The notes: a model not told the origin generated them from the letters alone. A stretch of DNA of 64,000 nt from Corynebacterium sp. KPL1814 (GCF_000478175.1 NZ_KI515774.1:431594-495593), one strand, 5' to 3'. Shown: positions 35,366 through 46,108, counted from the stretch's first letter. Numbers and translations: made by a program.

Positions 35366-35923
35366 ATGATCGATGACATTCAGCTCGAAGCAGAAGAGCA
35401 CATGACCGCTTCCGTCGAGCACACCCGCGAGCAGCTGGTGACCATTCGTACCGGACGCGCGAACCCGGCGATGTTCAACGGGCTCATCGCGGAGTACTAC
35501 GGTGCGCCGACCCCGATTACTCAGATGGCTACTATCTCTGTTCCAGAACCGCGCATGTTGCTCATCAAGCCATACGAGCAGTCCATGATCCAAGAGATTG
35601 AAAACTCCATCCGCAACTCGGACCTGGGCGTTAACCCCACCAACGATGGCCACGTACTGCGTGTGACCGTTCCGCAGTTGACCGAGGAGCGCCGTAAGGA
35701 AATGGTCAAGCTGGCCAAGAGCAAGGGCGAAGACGGCAAGATTGCCATCCGTAATATCCGCCGCAAGGCCATGGAGCAGCTGAAGAAGCTCCAAAAGGAT
35801 GGCGAAGAGGGCGAGGATGAGGTCCTTGCCGCAGAAAAGGAAATGGAAAAGATTACCGCTGGTTACGTCGATCAGGTTGACAAGCTAGTGGAAAACAAGG
35901 AATCCGAATTGATGGAGGTCTAG
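35366..35923 (+). CDS. frr: Ribosome recycling factor
   Basis: This 185-residue protein is of normal RRF length. [19 protein letters not shown] and [11 protein letters not shown] are diagnostic. With EF-G it splits post-termination ribosomes. It probably shares a transcript with pyrH, and a hairpin terminator follows. Confidence 0.98.
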   Translation: MIDDIQLEAEEHMTASVEHTREQLVTIRTGRANPAMFNGLIAEYYGAPTPITQMATISVPEPRMLLIKPYEQSMIQEIENSIRNSDLGVNPTNDGHVLRVTVPQLTEERRKEMVKLAKSKGEDGKIAIRNIRRKAMEQLKKLQKDGEEGEDEVLAAEKEMEKITAGYVDQVDKLVENKESELMEV

Positions 35924-35935
35924 GCCTTTTCCGCT

Positions 35936-35969
35936 GCCGCCGCGCCCACATCGGCCGGCGGCGCTTTTC
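35936..35969 (+). terminator. Terminator of pyrH-frr
   Basis: GCCGCCG (35936-35942) pairs with CGGCGGC (35956-35962), followed by GCTTTTCT. Confidence 0.8.
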
Positions 35970-36047
35970 TATACGTAGTATTTTTGTATAGGAAATAGAT
36001 AAGCCCCGCGACGCGCATACAACGCCAAGTGAAAGGAGCCGGTCACG

Positions 36048-36926
36048 GTGAGTGACGCCTTGAACCGCCGATTGCCGCAGCCGAAAAATGGTCCCGGCCG
36101 TGACTTGCCGGCGGCTATTGGAGTAGGCGTGGGACTTGGCGCCCTCGTCGTCCTCGCCGTCTGGGCTGGCCCCTTGGCCTGGTATGCGGTGGTAGCCGTC
36201 GCGGTCGGCGGGGCAATGTGGGAAGTCCTTACCCGCTTGCGGGAGAACTCGTACTATATCCCGCGCACCCTGTTAATCATTTTGGGCCAAGCCATGGTGT
36301 GGATTTCTTGGCCGCTCGGCGCGCCCGGCCTCGTGGCCGTCTACGTCACCGCCGTGCTCATTTTGATGTTCGGCAGACTTTTTCATAACGGGCGGCATCG
36401 CCCACCCATCAATTACCTGCGGGACATGTCCGTCGGTATCTTCGTGCTGACGTGGATTCCACTGTTTGCGACCTTTGCAGCGATGCTGTCGCTGATTTCT
36501 TCCCCGGTGGCCAGCGGCGCCGCTTCCATCATGGTCTTTATGTTGTGCGTGGTCGCCTCCGATACGGGCGGCTATGTCGTCGGCGTCATGTTTGGTTCCC
36601 ACCCCATGGCACCGGCCGTGAGCCCGAAGAAATCCTGGGAGGGATTTTGCGGCTCCATCGCCTTCGGCATCATCGTTGGGGCGCTTTCCGTCCACTTCCT
36701 CTTGCACCACTCGGCGTGGGTAGGTGCCTTGATGGGCCTTGGCCTTGTTATTTGCGCCTCGCTGGGTGACTTGGTGGAATCGCAATTTAAACGAGAGCTG
36801 GGCATTAAAGACATGTCCCACATTCTCCCTGGACACGGCGGCCTTATGGACCGCCTTGATGGCATGCTTCCCTCTGCCATGGTTACTTGGGTGGCCATGA
36901 GTTTTATGGCAAACATTGCGGTCTAA
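36048..36926 (+). CDS. cdsA: Phosphatidate cytidylyltransferase (CDP-diacylglycerol synthase)
   Basis: This 292-residue membrane enzyme makes CDP-diacylglycerol from phosphatidate and CTP, the precursor of phosphatidylinositol, PIMs and cardiolipin. About eight helices are present. The family signature matches completely near the end: SQFKRELGIKD followed by HGGLMDRLD. The start is GTG 36048 behind AAAGGAG. Confidence 0.96.
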   Translation: MSDALNRRLPQPKNGPGRDLPAAIGVGVGLGALVVLAVWAGPLAWYAVVAVAVGGAMWEVLTRLRENSYYIPRTLLIILGQAMVWISWPLGAPGLVAVYVTAVLILMFGRLFHNGRHRPPINYLRDMSVGIFVLTWIPLFATFAAMLSLISSPVASGAASIMVFMLCVVASDTGGYVVGVMFGSHPMAPAVSPKKSWEGFCGSIAFGIIVGALSVHFLLHHSAWVGALMGLGLVICASLGDLVESQFKRELGIKDMSHILPGHGGLMDRLDGMLPSAMVTWVAMSFMANIAV

Positions 36927-36969
36927 TCCGAGCTGGGGCCACCGCGTGTCAGAGGGTGCTGAATATAAA

Positions 36970-37031
36970 ACCGCCGCTTCCCGCTGCGTCACCGAAATAA
37001 CATTTCGGGGGGCAGGGAGGAGAGCGGCGGT
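36970..37031. terminator. Bidirectional terminator, cdsA / LapA-like gene
   Basis: ACCGCCGCT (36970-36978) pairs with AGCGGCGGT (37023-37031) around an inner CCGAAAT/ATTTCGG hairpin. The genes on both sides converge here. Confidence 0.7.
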
Positions 37032-37039
37032 AGGGCTAT

Positions 37040-37441
37040 TTAGCCTTGGGCCTGCTTGCGCAATTGGCGGCGCAATTCGAGCATGCGCCACACACCCACA
37101 AGCGCCATGATGAGAGCGCCGCCAATGGTAAACATCAGGTAGGCAATGCCTGCTGGGAACTGACCCGACCAGCCGAGGAAGTTCATAGGAACTTCTTGCT
37201 GGTTTTGCAGAATGAAGATGATCAACACGATCAGCAAGAGGAAGCCTACGATGAGAGCTGCCCAGGTGCTAGCGGCGAACGAGCCTTGGGCTTTTTGTGG
37301 TGCGGCAGCGGGTTCGGTGGTGCCGGCGCCGGTGGAGACTTCCTTGCTTCCAGATTCGGCCAGAGCAGCTTGATCTTCTGCCGCGGTGGCCTCATCATCG
37401 GAGGTGGAAAAGTCATCTTCGGGGTATTTCGGATTGGTCAT
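37040..37441 (-). CDS. LapA-domain (DUF1049) membrane protein
   Basis: I chose ATG 37441 (MTNPKYPEDDFSTSDDE); the frame is open to 37504. The 133-residue protein has an acidic N-terminal half and two membrane helices (about 56-80 and 93-118) separated by a short loop with QNQQEVPMNFLGW, the LapA/YrvD-type signature. The tail RRQLRKQAQ is basic. LapB-associated proteins of this type act in envelope homeostasis in proteobacteria; the actinobacterial role is unknown. Confidence 0.82.
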   Translation of the reverse strand: MTNPKYPEDDFSTSDDEATAAEDQAALAESGSKEVSTGAGTTEPAAAPQKAQGSFAASTWAALIVGFLLLIVLIIFILQNQQEVPMNFLGWSGQFPAGIAYLMFTIGGALIMALVGVWRMLELRRQLRKQAQG

Positions 37442-37545
37442 ATATCCATTATTTCTGTAAACCCTTCCAAAATTCCACTTGGCTATAAATTGAGGCGTTC
37501 CCAATTGGAAAAGTACCGGTAAACCGTGGAAAGATGGGCATCATT

Positions 37546-38658
37546 ATGGCTCAACCAGTAAAACTTAACTTCTCCGCGCCGCGGCGCGGTCTGCCACCCA
37601 AGCACTTTGCGGATCTCTCTGAAAGCGAGCGCATCGATAAGCTCGCAGACATCGGCCTACCTAAATTCCGTGCTAAGCAAATTGCCAAGCACTACTACGA
37701 GCATCTTACTGACGACGTCGAAGAGATGACGGATATCCCCGCCGGCAAGCGCGAGGAGGTGAAGGAGGCATTCTTCCCTGAGCTCATGAAGCCTATTCGT
37801 ACGACTTCTACTGATGATGGGGAGACCACTAAGTCCCTGTGGCGCTTGCACGACGGCACCCTATTGGAGTCCGTCCTGATGCGGTACCCCGGCCGTGCTA
37901 CCTTGTGCATTTCTTCCCAGGCTGGCTGCGGAATGGCCTGCCCGTTCTGTGCTACCGGCCAGGGCGGACTAGACCGCAACCTTTCTACAGGCGAAATCGT
38001 CGAACAGTTCCGCCACGCAGCCGCAGCAATGGCGGCCGAAGGCGGACGCTTGTCCAATGTGGTCTTCATGGGCATGGGAGAGCCGCTGGCAAACTACAAG
38101 CGCGTGGTCCAGGCGGTGCGCCAGATTACCGGCCAGGATGGAACGGGCTTTGGGCTTTCGCAGCGCAATGTGACCGTATCCACCGTGGGTTTGGCACCTG
38201 CCATCCGCAAGCTCGCGGACGAAGACCTTGCCTGCACGCTTGCGGTGTCGCTGCACACGCCGGATGATGAGCTGCGCGATAGCTTGGTTCCGGTAAATAA
38301 CCGCTGGTCCGTTGATGAGGTCCTCGATGCCGCACGGTACTACGCCGATAAATCCGCCCGCCGCGTGTCAATCGAATACGCCCTTATTCGGGATAAGAAT
38401 GACCAGGATTTCCGCGCCGATATGCTAGGCCGCAAGTTGCACCAGAAGCTCGGCTCCAAGGTGCACGTTAACGTGATCCCTCTTAACCCGACCCCTGGCT
38501 CGGAGTGGGACGCAGCTCCTAAGACGCGGCTTGACGAATTCGTGCGCCGCGTCCAAGCACAAGGAGTGCCGTGCACTGTGCGCGATACTAAGGGCGATGA
38601 AATCGCGGCAGCCTGTGGCCAACTTGCCGCCGATGAACGAGAAGACATGTCGGCCTAA
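37546..38658 (+). CDS. rlmN: 23S rRNA/tRNA (adenine-C2)-methyltransferase RlmN
   Basis: This radical-SAM enzyme methylates A2503 of 23S rRNA. ATG 37546 ([15 protein letters not shown]) is preferred over 37534 because GGAAAG is then properly spaced. CGMACPFC (Cys128, Cys132, Cys135) binds the [4Fe-4S] cluster, and [11 protein letters not shown] is the SAM region. The catalytic Cys near the C-terminus is in [11 protein letters not shown]. The length is 370 residues. Confidence 0.96.
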   Translation: MAQPVKLNFSAPRRGLPPKHFADLSESERIDKLADIGLPKFRAKQIAKHYYEHLTDDVEEMTDIPAGKREEVKEAFFPELMKPIRTTSTDDGETTKSLWRLHDGTLLESVLMRYPGRATLCISSQAGCGMACPFCATGQGGLDRNLSTGEIVEQFRHAAAAMAAEGGRLSNVVFMGMGEPLANYKRVVQAVRQITGQDGTGFGLSQRNVTVSTVGLAPAIRKLADEDLACTLAVSLHTPDDELRDSLVPVNNRWSVDEVLDAARYYADKSARRVSIEYALIRDKNDQDFRADMLGRKLHQKLGSKVHVNVIPLNPTPGSEWDAAPKTRLDEFVRRVQAQGVPCTVRDTKGDEIAAACGQLAADEREDMSA

Positions 38659-38674
38659 GAGCCCGCTGTCACAG

Positions 38675-38713
38675 CCACCTAGGCATTTTTGGATAAGTGC
38701 TTAGGTGGTTTTC
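38675..38713 (+). terminator. Terminator of rlmN
   Basis: CCACCTAGGCA (38675-38685) pairs with TGCTTAGGTGG (38698-38708), followed by TTTTCT. Confidence 0.9.
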
Positions 38714-38782
38714 TCGTTGTATTCTGCGTTTACACGTGCGGTGCAGTCAAACGCAGTACGGCTACGTACCCGGTAAAACCAC

Positions 38783-38824
38783 AAAACCGCCGAGCTCCTC
38801 GCATTAAGGCGGCCCGGCGGTTTT
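38783..38824. terminator. Terminator of the DUF2631 gene
   Basis: AAAACCGCCG (38783-38792) pairs with CGGCGGTTTT (38815-38824). It lies 13 bases past the stop of the minus-strand gene and could work both ways. Confidence 0.8.
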
Positions 38825-38836
38825 CCGTAGCTAGGA

Positions 38837-39295
38837 TTACAGCGCGTGCTTGCCGGAGCTTACCTCGGCAGCGTCGGACGCGGAGTCAACACGCAGGTGG
38901 GCTACGCGGGAAGGCTCGATATTCAACGCGCGCAGCTGGGAGTCGGTCAACTCGGTGTAGGCACCGGATACGGTCTTCTGGTCATAAGTCCAGTCCCGTT
39001 CTTGGTGGTCGGCCGGCTTATTATTAGAGGTGATGGTGCGCACCTGGTTGAGCTTCGGCTCGAAGGTGAAGATGAGCAGGCCCACAACCAAAAGGACGGT
39101 CAGGGCGACGAGCCAGACGGTCTCCACGTGGCCCTTGTGGTTACCAAAGTTGAAACCAATCATGAAAATCACGGAGATCCAACCCGCGATTTGCACACCA
39201 GAGCGGCTGATGCGGGACCAACCGAAGCCTGCGGATGGAACATCTTCGGTAGAAACACCGTCATAAACCTGCGGTACCGGCTTGTGGGAAGACAC
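38837..39295 (-). CDS. DUF2631-family membrane protein
   Basis: This 152-residue protein has two helices (about 33-50 and 60-82) joined by FNFGNHKGHVET. A soluble charged C-terminal half follows. It matches the DUF2631 family found upstream of dxr in mycolata. It is divergent from dxr, and an RBS (GGAGAG) precedes the ATG. Function unknown. Confidence 0.82.
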   Translation of the reverse strand: MSSHKPVPQVYDGVSTEDVPSAGFGWSRISRSGVQIAGWISVIFMIGFNFGNHKGHVETVWLVALTVLLVVGLLIFTFEPKLNQVRTITSNNKPADHQERDWTYDQKTVSGAYTELTDSQLRALNIEPSRVAHLRVDSASDAAEVSSGKHAL

Positions 39296-39451
39296 TTGCT
39301 CTCCTTCGCTATCGCGTGTGTCCTTTTATCGAGGGCACACCAATGCCATTTGACTGCCTACTATTTTAAAACATCGTGGCTGCAAAGGCGATTAAACACC
39401 CCCGCCTTCTTGCCCGGATCCACCCCATAGCCGGGCGGCGTAAATGACCGC

Positions 39452-39463
39452 TAGGGTAGAGGG
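39452..39463 (+). promoter_or_regulatory. -10 box of dxr (leaderless)
   Basis: TAGGGT at 39452-39457 ends 6 bases before the GTG at 39464. Confidence 0.55.
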
Positions 39464-40624
39464 GTGACTACTCAGCGAATACTTATTCTCGGCTCCACCG
39501 GCTCTATTGGCACGCAAGCATTAGAAGTGATTGCAGATAACCCCGATAAGTTTGAGGTCGTGGGCATTGCTGCGGGCGGTTCTAACCCGCAGCAGATCAT
39601 TGAGCAGGCCCGCGCCTTCAACCTTTCGTTTGACCACATTGCGGTGGCACAGACTGCGGCGGCTGCGGAGGTTTCTGCTGATTTAGGCGGCACAGTACTT
39701 TCCGGCGCCGGTGCAGCCGAAGAGCTGGTGCGCTCGGTTCCCGCCGATACCGTGCTCAATGCCTTAGTGGGCTCCCTCGGGCTCAAGGCCACGCTGGCTA
39801 CGCTGGAAATCGGCGAGTACCTTGCGCTAGCGAATAAGGAGTCCTTGGTTGCCGGCGGCACGCTGGTCACGAAATCCGCGCGGCCAGGCCAGATCATCCC
39901 CGTGGATTCGGAGCACTCTGCGATGGCGCAATGCCTGCGCGCGGGCGAAGAGGGCGAGCTAGCCAAGCTCGTTCTCACGGCCTCGGGCGGCCCCTTCCGC
40001 GGTCAGACGCGTGAGCAGATGTGGGACGTTACCCCGCAGCAAGCCGCGCAGCACCCTACATGGTCCATGGGACAGATGAATACGCTGAATTCAGCCACCT
40101 TGATCAATAAGGGGCTCGAGCTCATTGAGGCCAAGCTGCTTTTTGATATCGAGCCAGAGCGCATCGATGTCACGGTTCACCCGCAGTCGGTCATTCACTC
40201 GATGGCCACTTTTAAAGATGGCTGCACTATCGCCCAGGCCTCTCCGCCATCGATGAAGCTGCCCATCTCCCTGGCGCTGAATTGGCCCCAGCGTGTGCCG
40301 GGGGCGCAGCCGGCGCTCGATTTTTCACAAGCGCATACGTGGCATTTTGAGCCGCTTGATGATGTCTCTTTTCCCGCCGTATCCCTCGCCCGCGAGGCTG
40401 CGGCGCAGGGAACTGGAGTGATTTATAACGCTGCCAATGAAGAGGCCGCGGCGGCCTTTTTGGCTGGGCGTATCCACTTCCCAGAGATTGTTGATGTTGT
40501 AGGCGAGATCCTCGGGGAGTCTTCCCAGTTTGCTGGTGTAGTCTCTACCCTCGATGAAATCCTCGCCGTAGAGGGTGAGGCTCGCAGGCGCGCGAATGCG
40601 CGCATTGACCGTTTAGCTGACTAG
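39464..40624 (+). CDS. dxr: 1-deoxy-D-xylulose 5-phosphate reductoisomerase
   Basis: This 386-residue enzyme is the second step of the MEP isoprenoid pathway (NADPH-dependent). Visible are the NADPH-binding [30 protein letters not shown] and HPQSVIHSM segments. The start is GTG at 39464. ispG, from the same pathway, lies 1.4 kb downstream with the site-2 protease between them. Confidence 0.97.
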   Translation: MTTQRILILGSTGSIGTQALEVIADNPDKFEVVGIAAGGSNPQQIIEQARAFNLSFDHIAVAQTAAAAEVSADLGGTVLSGAGAAEELVRSVPADTVLNALVGSLGLKATLATLEIGEYLALANKESLVAGGTLVTKSARPGQIIPVDSEHSAMAQCLRAGEEGELAKLVLTASGGPFRGQTREQMWDVTPQQAAQHPTWSMGQMNTLNSATLINKGLELIEAKLLFDIEPERIDVTVHPQSVIHSMATFKDGCTIAQASPPSMKLPISLALNWPQRVPGAQPALDFSQAHTWHFEPLDDVSFPAVSLAREAAAQGTGVIYNAANEEAAAAFLAGRIHFPEIVDVVGEILGESSQFAGVVSTLDEILAVEGEARRRANARIDRLAD

Positions 40625-40637
40625 AAAGCTTTCTTTA

Positions 40638-41846
40638 ATGGCAAATTTGCTGGGCATAGTGTTTTTCGCCCTTGGCATCGGGCTGACCGTGGCACTCCAT
40701 GAGGCAGGGCATATGTTTACTGCCCGCGCCTTTGGCATGCGGGTGCGGCGGTATTTCATTGGCTTTGGCCCGCGCGTTTTCTCATTCCGCAAGGGGCATA
40801 CCGAATACGGCCTGGCCGCGTTCCCGGTGGGTGGATTTTGCGATATCGCCGGGATGACCGCGCAGGATGAATTCCTTACGGAGGAAGAAAAGCCCTATGC
40901 AATGTATAAAAAGCCATGGTGGCAACGCATCATCGTTCTTGCAGGCGGTATTGGGGTTAACCTCATCCTCGGCTTTGTCATCTTGTATTTCGTGGCGATG
41001 ACGGCGGGGTTGCCCAACCCCGATGCCGATGTGCGCCCGCGGGTGGGGGAGGTAACCTGCACCGCTGACCAAAAAGAAAACCAGGAGCTGGAATCGTGCA
41101 CTGGGAACGGGCCCGCTGGTAAGGCCGGTGTCCAGGAAGGCGATATCATTCTCGCGCTCGATGGCGAGCACCTTGATTCCTTTACGCAATTGCGCGATGA
41201 GGTCATGCAGCGCCCCGGCGAGACCGTGACGCTTACCGTAGAGCGAGACGGTGAGGAAAAAGACTTCTCCATCGAATTGGAAACGGTCAAGCGCCTGAAT
41301 CAACAGGGCGACTTGGTCGACGCCGGTTCGATCGGGCTGAGCAATGAGGTCCTCGACATCGTCGAGAAGTATTCAGCAACGCAGGCGGTTCCCGCAACAT
41401 GGCATTTCACCACCTATTCGCTCGAGGCCACGGTGGAGGGAATCAAACAATTCCCCGCTAAAGTACCGGGCGTGGTGGCCTCCATCTTTGGCCACGAGCG
41501 GGATGTCAACGGGCCGATGTCTGTCGTCGGTGCATCGCGGGTTGGTGGCGAACTCGTGGAGCGTTCCCTGTGGGCATCGTTCTTCATGATGCTGGCGACG
41601 CTAAACTTCTTCCTTGCCCTGTTTAATCTCATTCCGCTGCCGCCCTTTGACGGCGGCCATATCGCGGTCATCTTGTATGAGAAGATCCGCGATGGCATTC
41701 GGAAACTGATGGGCAAGCAGCCGCTGGGTCCGGCCGATTACACCAGGCTTATGCCCATCACCTATGTCATGGCGGCCTTACTTATGGCGCTGGGGGTAGT
41801 GATAATCATCGCGGATGTGGTCAATCCGATCAGGCTATTTGGCTAG
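40638..41846 (+). CDS. Site-2 intramembrane zinc metalloprotease (RseP/Rip1-like)
   Basis: This 402-residue polytopic protease has HEAGH (residues 21-25) for zinc binding and catalysis, a central PDZ domain (about 120-240) interrupted by a Cys-containing loop, and LIPLPPFDGGH near residue 340 for the third zinc ligand. In mycobacteria Rip1 cleaves anti-sigma factors and controls envelope lipids. The gene is 13 bases after dxr and upstream of ispG, the conserved actinobacterial order. Confidence 0.93.
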   Translation: MANLLGIVFFALGIGLTVALHEAGHMFTARAFGMRVRRYFIGFGPRVFSFRKGHTEYGLAAFPVGGFCDIAGMTAQDEFLTEEEKPYAMYKKPWWQRIIVLAGGIGVNLILGFVILYFVAMTAGLPNPDADVRPRVGEVTCTADQKENQELESCTGNGPAGKAGVQEGDIILALDGEHLDSFTQLRDEVMQRPGETVTLTVERDGEEKDFSIELETVKRLNQQGDLVDAGSIGLSNEVLDIVEKYSATQAVPATWHFTTYSLEATVEGIKQFPAKVPGVVASIFGHERDVNGPMSVVGASRVGGELVERSLWASFFMMLATLNFFLALFNLIPLPPFDGGHIAVILYEKIRDGIRKLMGKQPLGPADYTRLMPITYVMAALLMALGVVIIIADVVNPIRLFG

Positions 41847-42024
41847 GTTCGTTAGCCCCTGTGCCCGCCGCGCGGCGTGAGTAGAGCGCCCAACGCTTAG
41901 CGCACGTGTGCAGCGCGAGCGCGCACTTTAGCGCTTAACCATCTAGTGCTAGAGTGGGGACGTTCAACACTTATTGTGCAATAACATTTAGCAACGAGCC
42001 ACGAGCTAGAAATAAGGAGCATTC

Positions 42025-43188
42025 ATGTCTAGTCCTATTGGTCTAGGAATTCCTGACGGGCCTCCGCCAGTATTGCACCCGCGCCGGAAAACGCGGCAAT
42101 TGCACGTAGGCCCAGTGGGCGTTGGTTCTGACTACCCAATTTCGGTGCAGTCGATGACTAATACCAAGACCCATGACATCAACGGCACCCTGCAGCAAAT
42201 CGCACAGCTTACTGCCTCCGGCTGCGATATCGTGCGCGTGGCCTGCCCAAAGCCGGTGGATGCGGAGGCGCTGCCGGCCATCGCCAAGAAATCCCCGATC
42301 CCGGTCATCGCGGATATCCACTTCCAGCCCAAGTACATCTTCCAGGCTATCGATGCTGGCTGCGCGGCAATTCGCGTCAACCCCGGCAACATTCGTGAAT
42401 TTGATGGCCGCGTTAAGGAAGTGGCGAAGGCCGCTGGCGATGCGGGAATCCCCATCCGCATCGGCGTCAATGGCGGTTCGCTGGATAAGCGCCTGTTGGA
42501 AAAGTACGGCAAAGCCACCCCAGAGGCGCTCGTGGAGTCCGCTATCTGGGAGGCGGGCCTGTTCGAGGAGCACGGCTTTGGCGATATCGCCATCTCCGTT
42601 AAGCACTCTGACCCAGTCCTGATGGTGGAGGCCTACCGCCAGCTGGCTGCGCAGACCGATTACCCACTGCACTTGGGTGTGACGGAAGCGGGCCCGAAGT
42701 TCATGGGCACCATTAAGTCCTCCGTCGCTTTCGGCGCCCTTTTGGCAGAAGGCATCGGCGATACGATTCGCGTCTCGCTGTCCGCCCCGCCGGAAGAAGA
42801 GGTCAAGGTGGGCGATCAAATTCTGCAGTCCTTCAACTTGCGCCCGCGCAAGCTGGAAATCGTGTCTTGCCCGTCGTGTGGCCGCGCACAGGTGGACGTG
42901 TACAAGCTGGCGGAAGAAGTTACCGCCGGCCTCGAGGGCATGGAATTTCCCATCCGCGTTGCTGTCATGGGTTGCGTTGTCAACGGACCCGGTGAGGCCC
43001 GTGACGCAGACCTGGGCGTGGCGTCCGGTAACGGAAAGGGCCAGATCTTCGTCAAGGGCGAAGTGGTGCGCACAGTGCCGGAAGACAAGATCGTCGAAAC
43101 CCTCATTGAAGAGGCAATGCGCATTGCAGATGAGCAAGGTCTCGAAGCCGTGGACGGCGCCAAGGCCGATGTCCGCGTGACGCAGTAA
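42025..43188 (+). CDS. ispG: 4-hydroxy-3-methylbut-2-en-1-yl diphosphate synthase
   Basis: This 387-residue [4Fe-4S] enzyme is the penultimate step of the MEP pathway. It has [11 protein letters not shown], the RVNPGNIR barrel loop, and the cluster Cys residues in [10 protein letters not shown] and [14 protein letters not shown]. The RBS AAGGAG is 5 bases from the ATG. It has a 178-base leader after the protease gene (with a TAGAGT box near 41949) and a strong terminator. Confidence 0.97.
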   Translation: MSSPIGLGIPDGPPPVLHPRRKTRQLHVGPVGVGSDYPISVQSMTNTKTHDINGTLQQIAQLTASGCDIVRVACPKPVDAEALPAIAKKSPIPVIADIHFQPKYIFQAIDAGCAAIRVNPGNIREFDGRVKEVAKAAGDAGIPIRIGVNGGSLDKRLLEKYGKATPEALVESAIWEAGLFEEHGFGDIAISVKHSDPVLMVEAYRQLAAQTDYPLHLGVTEAGPKFMGTIKSSVAFGALLAEGIGDTIRVSLSAPPEEEVKVGDQILQSFNLRPRKLEIVSCPSCGRAQVDVYKLAEEVTAGLEGMEFPIRVAVMGCVVNGPGEARDADLGVASGNGKGQIFVKGEVVRTVPEDKIVETLIEEAMRIADEQGLEAVDGAKADVRVTQ

Positions 43189-43220
43189 GAAGCGGAATCC
43201 TTCCACGCGCTAATTTTTAT

Positions 43221-43257
43221 GGACTGCCCTGCACTTCGGTGTGGGGCAGTCCTTTTT
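43221..43257 (+). terminator. Terminator of ispG
   Basis: GGACTGCCC (43221-43229) pairs with GGGCAGTCC (43244-43252), extended by the inner GCAC/GTGT pairs, then TTTTT. Confidence 0.93.
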
Positions 43258-43271
43258 GCTGCGTGCGCTGC

Positions 43272-43285
43272 TAATGTGCCAAAGC
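43272..43285 (+). promoter_or_regulatory. -10 box of the PBP gene (leaderless)
   Basis: TAATGT at 43272-43277 lies 8 bases before ATG 43286 and supports that start over the longer open frame, which would begin inside the ispG terminator. Confidence 0.45.
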
Positions 43286-45136
43286 ATGAAGAAGTTATTC
43301 GCACTGGTTGCTACGGTCTCGCTTGCTGCAACTGGTGTGGTTGCTTGCACCCCTAAGCCCGTATCTGCAGAGCCGGTGGCAGAAGAGTTCATTGAAGGCA
43401 TGGAGAGCCGAAATAACGAGGGCCTAGAGGAGCTGACAGATTCCCCCGATGATGCCACGCAGGCCCTCGATGCTACGTACTCGGGCTTGCAGGCAGAGGG
43501 TCTCGATATTGAGCTCGAGGGGGTAAAGCAGGACGAAACCGTGGCTACGGCGGATTATAAGGTCACCTGGGATCTGCCCAAGGATCGCAGTTTGAGCTAT
43601 ACCACGCAGATGACCTTGACCAAGGCCGAAGATGAGTGGACGGTGCGGTGGAAGCCCAGCATTATTCACCCGGACTTGGGCGCGCACCAGCACTTGGAGC
43701 TGCGCGCATTGGAAGCCACGCGTGCCAGCGTCGTCTCCTCCAATGGGGTGGAGCTGATGAGTCCCGGGCTGAATTACCGCGTCGTCGTGGATACTAGCTC
43801 GCTTTCCGATGTCCGCCCCACGGCCTCCAAACTCAGCAGCGCCCTGGCTGCGGCTCACCGCGAGGACGATTCGATTGCGGAAATTGACGCCAAGGAGCTC
43901 GCCGAAAAGCTAGAAAAGGCAGATTCTTCCTATTCGGTGGGGCTTTATACAGAAGAGCAAGAGCCTGTTATCCGCGCCAAAATGGAAGGGATGGACGGTA
44001 TCCGCATTAATGAGGAACCCGCTCTGGTGACCCGGGATCGAGGCCTCGCGCCCGATCTCTTATCTCGCGTGCGCTCGGCCGTTAATGACGAGCTCGACGG
44101 CGAGACAGGTTGGTCCATCGCCGTCGTCAATGAAAATGGTGCGGCGCTTTCCGATGTCGAAAAGCATGCGCCCGAGGCCGCCCCCTCGATCAAGGTCGGC
44201 TTGGATTATGACGTCCAACGCGCGGCACAAGAGGCGGTGGATCAGCGTTCGGACGCCCAAGCCATGCTGGTGGCAATCCGGCCTTCCAATGGCGATATTC
44301 TGGCGGTGGCGCAGACCGAGAAGGCGGACGAAGACGGCGATGTCGCCCTGCAAGGCCAATACCCGCCGGGCTCGGTTTTCAAGATCCTTACCGCCGCTGC
44401 GGGTGTGGACAAGCAAGACTTGACCACGGATACCATCGTTCCGTGCCCCGGTACGATGAATATCTATGGCCGCGTGGTGACCAACTACAACGCGTTTTCG
44501 CTTGGCAATGTGCCGTTAAGCCAGGCCTTCGCTCAATCGTGCAACACCACCTTCGCCGATATTTCTACCAAGCTGACCCCCGGTGAGTTGAAGGAAACCG
44601 GCAAGAAGTTTGGCTTCGGGGTGGATTATGAAATCCCCGGGCTGACCACCACGACCGGCTCGATTCCGGAGGGCAAGGAAGTACTGGAGCGTACCGAGGC
44701 AGGTTATGGGCAGGGCTACGACCTCGCTAGCCCATTCGGCATGGCTATGGTTTCTGCCTCTGTGGCAGCGGGGAAGACGCCAACGCCGAAGCTTATTGAG
44801 GGCCGCGAGACCAAGGCATCGGACAAGCCGGCGCAGATCTCCGAGGACGTGTTGAATAACGTGCGCGGCATGATGCGACAGGTGGTTACCAGCGGTACCG
44901 CCCGCGGAATGCAAGCAGGCGGAACCATCTACGGTAAGACTGGTGAGGCCGAGATCAATGAAGGCTCGCACGCGTGGTTTACGGGCTACCGGGAAGAAGA
45001 CGATATCGCCTTCGCCACGCTCGTCGTGTTGGGCGGCGGCTCTGAATCTTCGGTAGCCATTACGGATAATTTCCTGCAGAAGTTGGATGATTACCGCTCG
45101 CGCCCCAATGATGGCCCAGCCCCCATGGTCGAGTAA
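43286..45136 (+). CDS. Penicillin-binding transpeptidase lipoprotein
   Basis: This 616-residue protein has a lipobox (TGVVAC, Cys21 as the acylated residue), a MecA_N/NTF2-like region (about 25-140), a dimerisation region, and a transpeptidase domain. The catalytic motifs are Ser363-x-x-Lys366 in PPGSVFKIL, Ser418-Cys-Asn420, and Lys551-Thr-Gly in YGKTGEAE. It cross-links peptidoglycan and is likely low-affinity, as MecA_N PBPs often are. It is followed by map after 65 bases. The same pair is found in other corynebacteria. Confidence 0.92.
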   Translation: MKKLFALVATVSLAATGVVACTPKPVSAEPVAEEFIEGMESRNNEGLEELTDSPDDATQALDATYSGLQAEGLDIELEGVKQDETVATADYKVTWDLPKDRSLSYTTQMTLTKAEDEWTVRWKPSIIHPDLGAHQHLELRALEATRASVVSSNGVELMSPGLNYRVVVDTSSLSDVRPTASKLSSALAAAHREDDSIAEIDAKELAEKLEKADSSYSVGLYTEEQEPVIRAKMEGMDGIRINEEPALVTRDRGLAPDLLSRVRSAVNDELDGETGWSIAVVNENGAALSDVEKHAPEAAPSIKVGLDYDVQRAAQEAVDQRSDAQAMLVAIRPSNGDILAVAQTEKADEDGDVALQGQYPPGSVFKILTAAAGVDKQDLTTDTIVPCPGTMNIYGRVVTNYNAFSLGNVPLSQAFAQSCNTTFADISTKLTPGELKETGKKFGFGVDYEIPGLTTTTGSIPEGKEVLERTEAGYGQGYDLASPFGMAMVSASVAAGKTPTPKLIEGRETKASDKPAQISEDVLNNVRGMMRQVVTSGTARGMQAGGTIYGKTGEAEINEGSHAWFTGYREEDDIAFATLVVLGGGSESSVAITDNFLQKLDDYRSRPNDGPAPMVE

Positions 45137-45187
45137 GTCGCGGCCTTGGGCGCGGTACCCGGATACTGCGCTACGCGGTATGAGGAC

Positions 45188-45201
45188 TACCATGGGCAAT
45201 T
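45188..45201 (+). promoter_or_regulatory. -10 box of map (leaderless candidate)
   Basis: TACCAT at 45188-45193 lies 8 bases before ATG 45202, and no RBS is visible. Confidence 0.4.
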
Positions 45202-46071
45202 ATGAGTACTCGTGGAAAATTGAAGCCAGGTAAACCAACCCCCATCCGGCCCGTGCCAGATGACATCGAACGCCCGGAATACGTATGGAAAGATGAGGTA
45301 CAAGAGGCCATTGGTGAGCCTTTTGTACAGTCTCCCGAAGTGATTGAGAAGATGCGGGAGGCCTGCAAGATCGCGGCCAACGCGCTGAAGGAAGCCGGCA
45401 AGGCCGTAAAGCCTGGCGTAACGACGGACGAGGTCGACCGCGTGGCGCACGAGTATATGTGTGACCACGGTGCGTACCCGTCCACCTTGGGATACCGGGG
45501 CTTTACCAAGGGCACCTGTGTATCACTCAATGAAATCGTCTGCCACGGCATTCCGGATACCACCGTGATTGAAGAAGGTGACATCGTCAATATCGATGTC
45601 ACCGCTTATAAGAACGGCGTGCACGGCGATAATAACGCCACCTTCTTGGCCGGTGACGTATCAGAGGAGCACCGCCTCTTAGTAGAGCGCACCAAAGAGG
45701 CCACGATGCGCGGCATTAAGGCCGCAAAGCCTGGCCGCGAGATCAACGTTATCGGCCGCGTTATCGAGTCTTATGCAAAGCGCTTTGGCTACAACGTGGT
45801 GCGCGATTTCACCGGTCACGGCGTAGGACCCACCTTCCACAACGGGCTGGTGGTCTTGCACCACGATTCCACCACGTACCGCGATATCTTGGAACCGGGC
45901 ATGACCTTGACGGTAGAGCCGATGATTAACCTGGGTTCGCTGGATTACGATATTTGGGACGATGACTGGACCGTGCAGAACCGGGACGGTAAGTTCACCG
46001 CCCAGTTTGAGCACACCTTGGTCATCACTGATGATGGCAATGAAATCCTGACCATCCCAGATGAGGATTAA
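45202..46071 (+). CDS. map: Methionine aminopeptidase type I
   Basis: This 289-residue metallopeptidase removes initiator Met. The metal-binding residues lie in [19 protein letters not shown] (two Asp), GHGVGPTFH (His), VEPMI (Glu) and QFEHTLVIT (Glu). It carries an N-terminal extension of about 40 residues rich in Pro and Lys, typical of actinobacterial type Ic MetAPs. It is convergent with mtr. Confidence 0.97.
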   Translation: MSTRGKLKPGKPTPIRPVPDDIERPEYVWKDEVQEAIGEPFVQSPEVIEKMREACKIAANALKEAGKAVKPGVTTDEVDRVAHEYMCDHGAYPSTLGYRGFTKGTCVSLNEIVCHGIPDTTVIEEGDIVNIDVTAYKNGVHGDNNATFLAGDVSEEHRLLVERTKEATMRGIKAAKPGREINVIGRVIESYAKRFGYNVVRDFTGHGVGPTFHNGLVVLHHDSTTYRDILEPGMTLTVEPMINLGSLDYDIWDDDWTVQNRDGKFTAQFEHTLVITDDGNEILTIPDED

Positions 46072-46108
46072 TCGCTAGGGCCTTTCTTAAAAGGCTCTAG
46101 GCACGGCG

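Noticed and set aside
42043..43206. Minus-strand open frame covering ispG almost exactly
   Set aside because: An antisense shadow of ispG; the translation is His/Arg-rich with no recognisable domain.
43241..43285. Upstream extension of the PBP gene
   Set aside because: The longer start lies inside the ispG terminator; the lipoprotein signal begins at 43286.
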